Source: Dromaius novaehollandiae (lineage: Eukaryota; Chordata; Aves; Casuariiformes; Dromaiidae). From it: DNA of 64,000 bases. The notes under the pieces are model-generated. The model was given only the letters and a program-made list of their open reading frames with translations. It did no database searches and had not been told where the DNA came from. The stretch spans positions 11,165,619 through 11,229,618 of the forward strand of contig NC_088105.1 of NCBI RefSeq assembly GCF_036370855.1, given 5' to 3'. Positions 24,409-33,889 of the stretch are shown here, in pieces. The translations under genes and the position numbers were made by a program. Position 1 is the first letter of the stretch. The number at the start of each line of letters is the position of its first letter.

Positions 24409-24607
24409 GTAAGTGAAGTAACTTACTGTGGGCGGGGGGTGGAATATCCCTTCTGGGGAACTCATGGGTTCTCTGGACCTTCTGGGGTTGCTGAATAAAG
24501 CTGCCAGCACAGCCTAGATGTTTTCCCAGGTGGGAGTTTCCCTTGCTAGTGTAGTGTCCCTCCATGTACTTACCTGGGAAATGCTGGACTCTGGAGAAAT
24601 AGGCACT

Positions 24608-24625
24608 CCCCCCCCCCCCCCCCCC
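24608..24625 (+). repeat. Poly-C run (18)
   Basis: Eighteen consecutive C residues. Long pure C/G runs recur in this window. Exact length in the assembly is uncertain for homopolymers. Confidence 0.9.
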
Positions 24626-25367
24626 GCCTCTGCTTGGAAGCACTTCATGTTTCAGCACAAGCATGTTCAAAAGTGCATGTGGTTTCCCAAGAATGCTATA
24701 ACTGCAGTGATATTCTAATGAAGTGAGTGTCTGCTCTCCTTATAAAATTCCATTAAATTAATGCAAGAGTCATGTAATAAACTCCAGGGAACTGGAAATA
24801 CTGTGGCTTCCCATGTCGCTCACATGGAATGAATCACACTTGCTTACATGGCAGCCAGGCCCTTGGGTCTACTTATATTTCCTCTGCACAGGATAGGGTG
24901 GTGGATTTTCTGATTTGTCCTCTAATGAGCAAGCAAATTTAAGAAATAAGAAAAGCTGAATGGGTGCCAGCCCCACACCTTCTCCCTCGAAGGACAACAC
25001 CAGGTTCTTAGCAGCCGAAGTTACCCGGTAACATGGCATCAGGGCCCTGAAGCTCTTCAGAATGTTTCTCTGAAATCTTTGTGTTCTTCTTAAATAAAAA
25101 AATGGTAAAGCAACTTCTGGGGGTAAAAGTCCCTCTTATTTTGAGCCTTAACTCCTGTGCACTTTTTTTCCTGCACGGCACAGACTTTGTCCGGAGGTAC
25201 CCGGGAGCCGGTCCTTGCACAGGAGGATGGAGTGGAGGTCTGGCAGAGAGCTGGGAAAGGATTTGTCTTTTTCACTTGGGTTGTGGCCTAGACAAATCAA
25301 TTGGCTTTTACATGTTTAAGAAAAAATCCTTTCCTGCTGCCATTTAAGTTTTTGTCTGCTGCTCTAG

Positions 25368-25497
25368 GGTTTAATTTCATCCTGTCAAGCTGTGTGGGAG
25401 CGCTGAGCAGCTTTGAAGTTTCCCAGCCTGCAGTGGTGATGGAGGGAGACATCATCAAGGTGAACCAAGGCCCTTCAGCACAGCTAAAATTTGGCAG
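25368..25497 (+). other. Exon-like 130-bp segment
   Basis: 'tttttgtctgctgctctag' precedes 25368 and 'ttggcag|gtgcac' follows at 25497. The open frame gives a hydrophobic start followed by SSFEVSQPAVVMEGDIIKVN, faintly like the first strand of an Ig-type domain, but no cysteine or tryptophan of such a domain follows inside the segment. An internal 'catcaag|gtgaac' donor is also possible. Weak candidate. Confidence 0.13.
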
Positions 25498-25549
25498 GTG
25501 CACGAAAGGTTGGTTTAAAACGCACATATATGAGGGTTTGGTATGGACT

Positions 25550-25567
25550 GCTATGCCATGGCATAGC
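25550..25567. repeat. Perfect 18-bp palindrome
   Basis: gctatgcca followed directly by its reverse complement tggcatagc, with no spacer, centred at 25558/25559. It encloses an NcoI-type ccatgg. Could be a dyad binding site or chance. Confidence 0.9.
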
Positions 25568-25678
25568 TTGCAGACCCTCAGGCCTGCGGGGCAGCCCCTG
25601 AGCGCCAGGACTGTTACCTATCTCAGGCGGCATTTTAGCCCTGTGCCTTGCAGCTCCTGCCAAGGAGGGCTGTGTCCA

Positions 25679-25796
25679 CCCCCCCCCCCCCCTTCCCTGC
25701 AGGGTGACATTTCCACTTTCAAAGCCTGATTTTTTTTTTTTTCCTTCTTTCCTCTTTCCTGACCCCTCGCTTTCTCCCTCCCTCCCTCCCCCAGCT
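25679..25796 (+). repeat. Poly-C run and long pyrimidine tract
   Basis: C14 at 25679-25692, then from about 25731 a nearly uninterrupted T/C stretch ending in '(ccct)n..cccccag' at 25796. The tract abuts the CpG island and ends like a 3' splice site. It could also form triplex or other non-B DNA. Confidence 0.8.
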
Positions 25797-25797
25797 C

Positions 25798-26452
25798 CCC
25801 TCCGGGAACGGGCCCCTGCTGCGTTCCCGCGGCGCATCCTGGCCTGGCGCGGGGCCGCGGAGGTGCCGAGCGCGCACGGGGTCGAGGGCTGTGCTTCCTG
25901 CTCCCCCCCCAGCGGGACAATGGGGACATTCAGCTGAACACAAACCGCTCGTTCCCCCAAGGGAGAGAGAGAGAAGGCCCCCTTTCTCCCCCCACCTCCA
26001 GCCAAGTCCCCCCCGATCGCCGTCTCCCAAATAGCGATGGTGAGAGACAAAGCAGCTGACGCCGTGTCCCAGCACGCCGGCGGAGGCGAGCTGGAATCCA
26101 GCATCACAAAACAAGCACTGTGCATGCTCCCTCTGCAAGGCAGGCGCGCGCCCCCCTCCCTCCCTCCGTCCCCCAGGATCTCCAAATCTGCCCGGCAACG
26201 CTGGACCAGGCTCCCTTTCCTCCCGGCAGCCAATCTGCTGGCTGCCAGCAGGCCAGGGCCTCTGCCGCGGCGATGCAAGGGGCAGGCGCTTTGCACGGGG
26301 TTGATCGAGTTGCAGGGAACGGCATGTTTTCAGTCTTGTGCGCGCTCTTCTTCATCCTCCGGCATTGCTTGTTTTTCTCCGCGACGGAGGGGAGGTGCGG
26401 GGCTGAGTTTGGACTCAGCCCCCACTCTTGCACGCGCACTCTCTCCCAGTAA
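25798..26452. promoter_or_regulatory. Large CpG island
   Basis: About 50 CpGs over 650 bases by manual count, with gcgcgc, ccgcgg and cgcgacgg blocks, high G+C and several C runs. The middle (about 25915-26130) has mixed composition rather than simple GC richness, which could indicate a conserved promoter core. Open frames of 110-270 codons on both strands here are attributed to composition. No TATA box was seen, and the direction is undetermined. Confidence 0.7.
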
Positions 26453-26548
26453 CGCAGCCCCTCCTGAAAAAACGGCGAGATTTCATTGCTGCTCAAGGAA
26501 ACCTTGTTTTTAATCGCAGGCAGGGAGCAAAGCCAGATCAGAGATCTT

Positions 26549-26583
26549 GGGGTGGGACAAGGGAGAAAGGGAGGGGGGCAGGG
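26549..26583 (+). other. G-quadruplex motif
   Basis: Six G-tracts of three or more with loops of 1-5 bases (GGGG-T-GGG-ACAA-GGG..). It satisfies the standard G3+N1-7 pattern and lies about 100 bases from the CpG island edge. Confidence 0.75.
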
Positions 26584-28112
26584 AAAGGAAAGCAGGGCTT
26601 GGTCTTCCCCAGGCCCAACCAGATCTTTTCAGACTTTCTTGCCCGTTCCTGGGTTTTTTCCCTCCCCTTTGCTTTGCTGTTTTCCCTTGTCTCTGACTTC
26701 GCTTGCAGCAGCTGCATGCATTTGCAGTGCAGGAGGCTGGGCTGGTGTAAATCGAGCGGTCCTAAGGCACTCGAGCTGATTTGCAGGAGCTGCCAGTTTG
26801 GCTCCAGCCTGCTGCCCTCCCCAGCCTCCCCGGGAGATGGCTGGTGTAGGTGCTGGTGGGGAAAAAAGCATCTAACGGGTGGGGTTTCGGGTGGTTTAAC
26901 TGAAGGACCTCAGCCATTTCACAGCAGAGCTGGGCTTAATGCAACCAAATCAGTATGGGAGCTGAGTGACTGGGGGCTGCTGGTAGTGGACTTGTTGCAG
27001 AGGGCAGAAAGCAGGCGGCCAGGTAATGCCCCGGCTTTTCCGTCTTGCTGGGGAATCGGTGCTAGCAGTATTGCCAGCAAGGCGTGATTGTCCTGGCATC
27101 CAAACCCAAATGTTTCCCTGTGTTTTGCAGCCACTTCAGCAGGAGTATCCTTTCGTCAATGTGGGTGTCGTGACACAGTATTGGCTGAAGGGAGGATAAT
27201 GCAAACACCAAGAGACCTGAACATCAGGGTAGACAACAGCAACTGCTGCGAGAGGGTGCAAGCTGTGCCTTACCCTGGAAATGGAGCGCAGGGAGGCAGG
27301 ACGGGCAGCTCACAGCCTTCACGGGAACTCATGCGCAGACAAAAGGCTGGTCGCAGGGAAAGGTGCGTTTGCACAGCAGTGCTTTGCAGGCTGCCTGCAG
27401 ACAGCCTGGGGAATGACAGACAGAGTTGTACCAATCTGTGGAGATGGCTGTGGGAGACAAGCAAGGGAGTGATGTCGCTGAGCGTGTTTGTGGTGCTTGG
27501 CTTTGGGAGCAGCTGGGCAGGACCCCCCCGCCGAGCCCAGCACGCGTTGCATAAGCTGTTTGCGCAGGGTGAGGAAAGCCGTGGCCTGGAGGCACAGCAC
27601 AGCTCGGGACGTCCTGTGGCAGCTTTCCTGCAGCAGCTGCCAGAGTTGTGCAGACCCAGCCGCGTCAGGGCCTGGCTGTCCCTGCCCATGGGGAACACCT
27701 TGTCGTGCAGCATCCGAGGGGCGAGGGCATTGCCGGGGGAGCGGGACTGCCGCTTGCCACAGCTGCGCTGAGCCAGACCATTGCCGGATCTTCCTTCCCT
27801 AGGGATGGGGCAGATAGCACCAGCAAGGGCCTGCGTATATAGGTGCATGGATGTTATTTAGTGAAATGACGCTGGGGTCTTTTTCTCCTATGTCCTGCTT
27901 CCCTCACTCATTTCTCAGCATCTCTCTCTCTCTTTGACTCGGTCAAATTATATCAGAGCACACAGTATCTGGCCTTAAAAGCACGTATCTCACATGGATA
28001 ATCAAAACCAGCAGCTGCTTGCTAGTTCTGCACACCTAAGAGCACAAAGCCAAAAGAGAAGCATTTGAGGTTTCAAATCCCCAGACTTCATAGCACTTAC
28101 AGCCCTTTTGAA
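26584..28112. other. Gene-free stretch, 26584-28112
   Basis: No gene is supported. After a strong acceptor-like 'ccctgtgttttgcag' at 27130 a plus-strand frame stays open to 27771, but the antisense strand is open too (27270-27848) and no domain is recognisable. A (TC)n run lies at 27921-27934. Confidence 0.5.
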
Positions 28113-28772
28113 TTACAGCCGTGACAACGTTACGTTATGAGGTAACAGAATAGCAGCCGGCGGCCCTGCCAGCAGAGACGGCTTGTAAAGCAGGGCTACG
28201 AAGAAGGCCGATGTCAGAGGGTGGAGGATAGACCCAGTCTTTAGGTAGGAGATGATCTGAGGTAAGATAAATGTTCCTACAACAAATTCACTGCTCCATC
28301 CCCTCATGGGTACATACTCTGGTGCAGCAGGTACCTTGTAGCAGGGCACGGGCACACCAATCGGATAATCAAGAGTGACCTTCACATCAGTTTTCAAATC
28401 TCAAAGGAGATTTCCGTGGTGGATTGGCTCCATTTTCTTTGCAGCAAAGATAATCTTCCCCTCCTCCGCCACTTCTGAATACTCTGGCTTTTCACCAAAT
28501 AGCAAAGTCGACATGAAATACACCCTTATTTCCTGGGCCTCTTCTTCCCAGCCATCCTCCAGCAAAGAGGAGTGATATAGCATCTGCTTTTTTATCCCAG
28601 CCCTGTTGCGGGGCCCGGTCTTTGTGCCTCCTCAGAAGCGGTGCCAAGTGCTTTGAAATCTTTTCAAATCAAAGGCATAAAGCAAGGCCCAGGCAAGGGG
28701 CACGCAGCAGGAGCAACGCGCCAGGAACAGCCCTGCCCCTGCCACGGCGTTTGGCAGTCCGAACTCGGCCAT
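28113..28772 (-). pseudogene. Decayed protein-coding frame with two in-frame TGA codons, unknown family
   Basis: One minus-strand frame stays open from 28898 to TAA at 28113, about 260 codons, interrupted only by TGA at 28634-28632 and 28403-28401. A natural start is ATG at 28772 in good context (agcATGG), giving 219 codon positions. Visible parts: a hydrophobic N-terminal stretch at about residues 5-34 (contains AVAGAGLFLARC, CVPLAWALLYAF); a hydrophilic acidic middle (LLEDGWEEEAQEIRVYF, GEKPEYSEVAEEGKIIF); and a C-terminal part with two hydrophobic stretches (FVVGTFILPQIISYL; PLTSAFFVALLY). The layout suggests a small membrane or secreted protein. Both stops could be CGA-to-TGA (CpG decay) changes, which fits an intronless pseudogene. 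I do not recognise the family. Alternatives are a TGA-recoding gene (no SECIS-like element seen downstream by eye) or chance. Confidence 0.35.
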
Positions 28773-31700
28773 GCTCACTGCTAGCACGCCAAATGCCTGC
28801 TGGCTCAATGGCCTCTGCTTGCTCAGGCTCTTAAGGGACACTGAGGGCACCACCATCTCTGCTCCCCATCCCGGGGCAGACCTGCCCTGTCTCCTCATGC
28901 AGCAAACAGGTGGGAAGGATCCTAAGATTTCTTTCCTACAAATGCAGACACAAAGCTCAGAATAGGGGTGTCAGCTCTGTCAAATTTGCCTGGAGACTGC
29001 TGTCTGCAGTTATGAGATCAAATGCAGTTTATGGGCTTAGCAGGATGAGGAGAAGCTGATCAGGAGAGAGGAACCCCATCAGTGTGTGCCAGACCGTTTG
29101 CCTCAGGGAGCTGGCAGCAAGGTTGGCCCAAAGGTGCATATGGTATCCACAGGGCTTTCATATCACCAGCTTTTCATCTCCATCCCAGTTCTCTTGCAAA
29201 GCAACTCAGAAGCCAGACAAGCAGCTCCTCCATCTCCAACCCCCTGCCTTGCTGCAGTGACCCTCTCTGGACATTGCTTGCTCCAGTGATGGACCCACAA
29301 GGACCCACCTGGTTTTAGGGCCAGCTCTTGCCTGTTTGCTCCTGACTGTGGGGGACGTGTGAGGCTGGACCCATACTCTTCTGGGTGACCTGCACATGGA
29401 TTTATTAAACCCAGGGGAAGTAAGGATGTAGAGACTGCAGGACATGCCTAGTGAAATAAAACTTTTGAGAGGTAGGCTGGTACTTTTTCAGCTTCAGTAT
29501 CTCATACTTCCATTCCTTTGCACTTCATTAAGCTGTCCTTCCCACCACTCCTTCAGTTCAAAACCACCACAGTATGCTATAAATTGCTGCTCCTGGTCCC
29601 ATAATTCCTGTCTTGGGAATATCCTCCTGATTCCTATCTTTTATCCTGGACACTCAGACATGAGCCAACCTGGGCATGGCAGGATGATCAGGGAGGGTAA
29701 TAAGATTACAAGGAGCATGAACTTTGGGAATTACAAGCTGGACAGGACCCGTGTGGGGCATCTGGTTATGGGGCATGATATAGCCCAGAGATCAAGTACC
29801 ATGGCTGCGTATCAAAGTGGGAGGAGATGAGAAAGTGGGCATGTGTATGTGCATGGGCAATGCATTTATTGCCTCTTCAGGGCTGCCTAACATTCAAAGC
29901 TCATGGTGCACCCTCTCTTCCAGCAGCATTTCCAAGACTGCAAAGATGACCCTGGCAAATGGCATGCAGAGAACTTCTTGCAGCCCTTTTGCCAGTCTGT
30001 CCGAGGTGAGCTTCTTCTCTGATCTGCCTGCCGCTCTCATCCCTCCTGTTTGCTTTTCTCATGTTGTAAAGCCAGTCCAGGATTGTGCTCCAGGATTTTC
30101 TCCCAAATGAGATTCCCTACCGTGGTTAAAAAAAAAAAGAGAAAATGTGGCTTGTGCTGCAAGCCAGAAATGCCCGTACCCTGAGGAGCTACCCCAAGTG
30201 CTCATCGTCCCTGGGAGCATGTAGTTATCTCTAACAGGTACATATGCCAAAGCCTGCCAAAACCCCCAGTCATTCCCAGTTAGTCTCCCTCTCCAGTCTC
30301 CTTGCTAATGGGCTAATACCTGGGCAAGGTGATGGGGGTGGCTGGAGACACTGCCCCTCCCCAGCTGTCCTGCAGCAGGGGCCCCTCTGACAACTGCCAG
30401 GTCTGGCATTTCTCCAGTCCTGCCTCGTACTGAAATATGGCAGAGCCAGCAGCAGTTTTCATGCCAGAGGAGAGGGTCTGGCAAACAGAAACGTTTCCCA
30501 CTGCTGCAGGAAGGGGACACTTGGCATTTGAACACATCTGTCAAGAGTGCTGTGAGGTGCCAGTTTTGGGGGTGGTGGATATACTTTAGAGCCAGCCTTT
30601 CAAAGGTCTTTAGGCTCCTCAAAGTGCAGACAGGTGCCCACAGGAGCTTTCAGAAGCTGATGACACTCAGCTTCCCCCGATCCCTCACTGACATCAACTC
30701 CAAACTGTGGTCCTTGGGTCGGGGTTCTCCACCGCTATGCATGCATGACAGCCCTGCTCTCATCCAGGTCTCCTTTGCAGATCTCCATCCTCAGACCCCC
30801 AGAGGAAGAATCAAAGCTCCCCAACAGAGCCACTCTCGATGCAGCTCAGAGCGTGTGCTTCCAGGCACTAGCGGTCAGGCTTGTGTGCCTGTGCTTGCAC
30901 TGCTAAGGAAGCCTGGATGCTAAATCTTTGGCTGGATGCCTTGCAGTTGCTGAGCAATGCAATTCCTCATCAAGTCTGAGTCGCTTTCCCTTCCTAGCAG
31001 CCTCTCTCTTCCTAGGCCAAGGGCTTCCCCAGCTTTCTTCTCTCATTGTGGTATCAATTCCTCCCAGTACATGGGCATATCACTTGCAGGGAAAAATCAC
31101 AGCAAAGCAATAGTGGCTATTGCCAGTTCCTGTCTAAGGAAGCTACCAAGTGTGGGTGGTAAGGAGCAGCAAGCTGAGCCTTAAAGGGAGGAGGGAAGCC
31201 AGAAACCATGGGCAGAACGGTCGTCATACATCGGGTTGCTCCATCCCAGTGTTCACGGGGGTTGTGAGGGTCTGTCCTTACTCCTCTGATGAAGGATGGC
31301 ATCTCCTTGCAGGCAGAAGCCTGTCAGAGCCTTAGCACAAGCTAATCCAGCAGAAAGGGGCAAGCACAGACCTTAAGAGGGAGATAAGTGACAGAGGGAC
31401 AATTACGGTTGGAAAACAACTGCTGCCTGTAGTTTCTCTGCTGCTTCGCTCTGTCTGTGGCTACTGCTTCTTGCAGAAAAAGAAAGAGGCTTTGAAACAT
31501 CCATTTGCAAGCCCTTTGTCCCTGCTCCTGCTGTCATCTGATCGCTCTTCTAGGAATCCATGCTTAGGCGGGTTATATAAAGGGAAGAAACGGCTTCCCA
31601 GTAAGAAACCCACATGATGAGTGGATCGTGCCAGGGAGGCACCAGCTGAGCATGTTTTATGAATCCCAAGCAGCTAACGAGCTTGGGTTGGTACGTGGCA

Positions 31701-32559
31701 GGGCACAATTGCTTCAGAAAGAAGTCTTTCTCCAATGATCTGCCCGGCACGCACTGTGCTCTTAACACATACAGGACAACCCCTGCACTGTAAAATTGGA
31801 GAGCAAGCTTTACCCATGTGGGTACTGACTCTGTGCCCAATGGGACCAATAGCAAATTTCCCATTAACCTCTCTAGGAACCAGATTAAGTGGACAGTCAC
31901 TGTCCATCTTCAATCAACAGTGTATTTTCATAGCATTAAAAAAAAAAGTCACAACCTAGGTCTGTGCTGTCCTGCTCTGGCATCATGCTGGCCGAGGATC
32001 TTCCTTGTTCACTGCTGAGTGAGAACTGAGCAGAGATTTCCTCCTATGCGCTGCTGGAGTTGTTACAAATCCCCATCCACAGTCAGCTAATCTGCTGGAT
32101 TAGTGATTATATTTAACTGGATTAGAGGACACTATTACTGCAGTTACCGTTGCTATTTTGCATTGGTTGTATTTATAGGGCTGCAGAATCAAGTTACAAC
32201 TTTAAGGGCTGCAGCCCTGGTTCCTGTAATTTGAAGTAGCCCCAAATAAAGCAATGCTGGTTTAGCTGAGCAGCTCAGCCTAAGCCTCACCCACCACTAC
32301 TGTCATTTCTAGAGGGCCCTTATGGATGCTCTCTGCAGGACAGTGTTTTAGCACAGCCAGTAGCAAACCCACCTCCCCACACCCCAAGAGGCAAGCTTGT
32401 GTTTGATAGAAGATGGAAATCTTATTTGGGGAAATGGGGCTGGGGAGCAGGCCTTAAACCCTTCTGCCTGAAGAGGGGGTAGTTGACAAGGCCATCAGTC
32501 CCTGCAAGCCCAGGAATGGAAAAAGGACATTTTCAAAACATCTTATTACTGCTGGAAAC
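28773..32559. other. Gene-free stretch, 28773-32559
   Basis: No supported gene or repeat. Short A-runs occur at about 30127 and 31938. Open frames are short and show no recognisable domains. Confidence 0.6.
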
Positions 32560-33142
32560 AACTAAGCTGCATGCCACAGCCGTGGGATTTAGTAAGGCTT
32601 TTGATACTGCCTCCCGTAACTTCCTTACAGGTGAGCTGATGAAGTTTGGGCTAGGTAAGTGGACAATGAGATGGAATGAAACCTGGCTGAAGTGCCAGAC
32701 TCAGAGTTGTAATCAGCAGCACAAAGTCCAGCTGGAGGCTGATCACCAGCAGTGTCCCCAGGGGGGTCAATGCCGGCGCCAGTACTCTTTAGTGTCTTCA
32801 TTAATAGCCTGGACGATGGGACCAAAAGCTCCCTCAGCAAGTTTGCAGATGATGCAAAACTAGGAGGTTGATACACCAGAGGGCTGTGCTGCCAGGCAGA
32901 GGGACCTCGACAGGCTGGAGAAATGGGCAGAGAGGAACCTCCTGAAGCTCAGTAAAGGGAAGTGCAGAGTCCAGCCCCAAGGGAGGAATAACCCCAGGCA
33001 CCAGGCTGGGAAGCAGCTCTGCAGAGAAGGACCTGGGGGTCCTGGTGGACAAAAATTGCCCATGAACCAGCAGTTTGCCCTTGTGGCAAAGGTGGCCAGT
33101 GGTATCCTGGGCTCCATTAGGCAGAGTGTTGCCCAGCAGCCC
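32560..33142 (+). mobile_element. CR1 LINE fragment (reverse transcriptase region), decayed
   Basis: The translated pieces follow the reverse transcriptase of chicken-repeat-1 non-LTR elements in order: 'GFSKAFDT' near 32586-32610, a frameshifted 'SVLGPVLFS'-like region near 32780, 'FINSLDDGT', the catalytic FADD at 32842-32853 followed by 'AKLGG', then 'RDLDRLEKWAERNLLKLSKGKC' and 'AEKDLGVLVD' equivalents in DNA (aggacctgggggtcctggtg at about 33030) and the 'ALVAKVASGILGSIRQSV' equivalent ending near 33142. Frames shift several times and stops are present, so it is inactive. Both ends are missing, including the 3' UTR and terminal short repeats that CR1 copies usually keep, so it was truncated or deleted after insertion. 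No other clear CR1 piece was found. Confidence 0.9.
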
Positions 33143-33870
33143 ACATCTCCAGGCCTCATCAGGAGCAGGCTGCTTGGCTGCCTTTGCACCACCATCATGA
33201 TGTAGCCAAGCCAGCAAGGGTCAAGGCCTTTGGGCTGGAGCCCTTCAGAAGCAGTGATGTGGGGAAGCTGTCTGTCACAGCCTGGGCTGCTGTCCCCAGT
33301 ATAAATCTGCAGCTATTGGGTTTTCTGCTCACCCAGCGAGGTGGGAGCCCTGCACTTGCTGTGCTGCAGAGGCACTGCTATGCTGCCCCAGAGTGTGCAG
33401 TGCAAGGAAAGCTGTGCTCAAAGGCTGAGACGAGCCAGACTGGTTGCAGCATGTCTCTGACACTGGATCTGGGGTCATGCTGTACCATCAGCATCACCAA
33501 AACAGTTCTGCGCCAGCTCTGCATTAATGTTGGCCGCAGACACCCCCCCAACATGCACACACATATGCCTGTGCACGTAGCACAAAAAGGCAAACAAATC
33601 CAGTCCTCCAGCCTCATCAATCTGTTCCTCCTTCAGCAACAAGGCAGAGGATGGTTTTTTTTTGTGGAGCTGTTGATACAGGAGCAACCCAGAGGCACTG
33701 AGCTGTAGCAGCTATCAAAACCCAGCAGAACTGGAAGACTCAGCCTCCCCAGGCCCTGACATGCTGGATGGGATTTAAAAGGCACAACATCTGTCAAGAG
33801 CACTGCCCTTGCCCTCAGCTGGGCAAGCTTTGCTGCACGCTGCAGGTTGGCACAAGGGAGTGCAAAAGCG

Positions 33871-33889
33871 CCCCCCCCCCCCCCCCCCC
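33871..33889 (+). repeat. Poly-C run (19)
   Basis: Nineteen uninterrupted C residues, with a (CTG)5 triplet run 70 bases downstream. Confidence 0.9.

Noticed and set aside
25484-26296. 270-codon minus-strand frame across the CpG island
   Set aside because: Low-complexity Gly/Arg/Ser-rich translation of C-runs and GC-rich DNA; antisense frames are equally open.
27900-28112. SECIS element that would support TGA recoding of the 28.1-28.8 kb frame
   Set aside because: An ATGA occurs on the minus strand, but no properly spaced partner TGA and apical AA were visible by eye.
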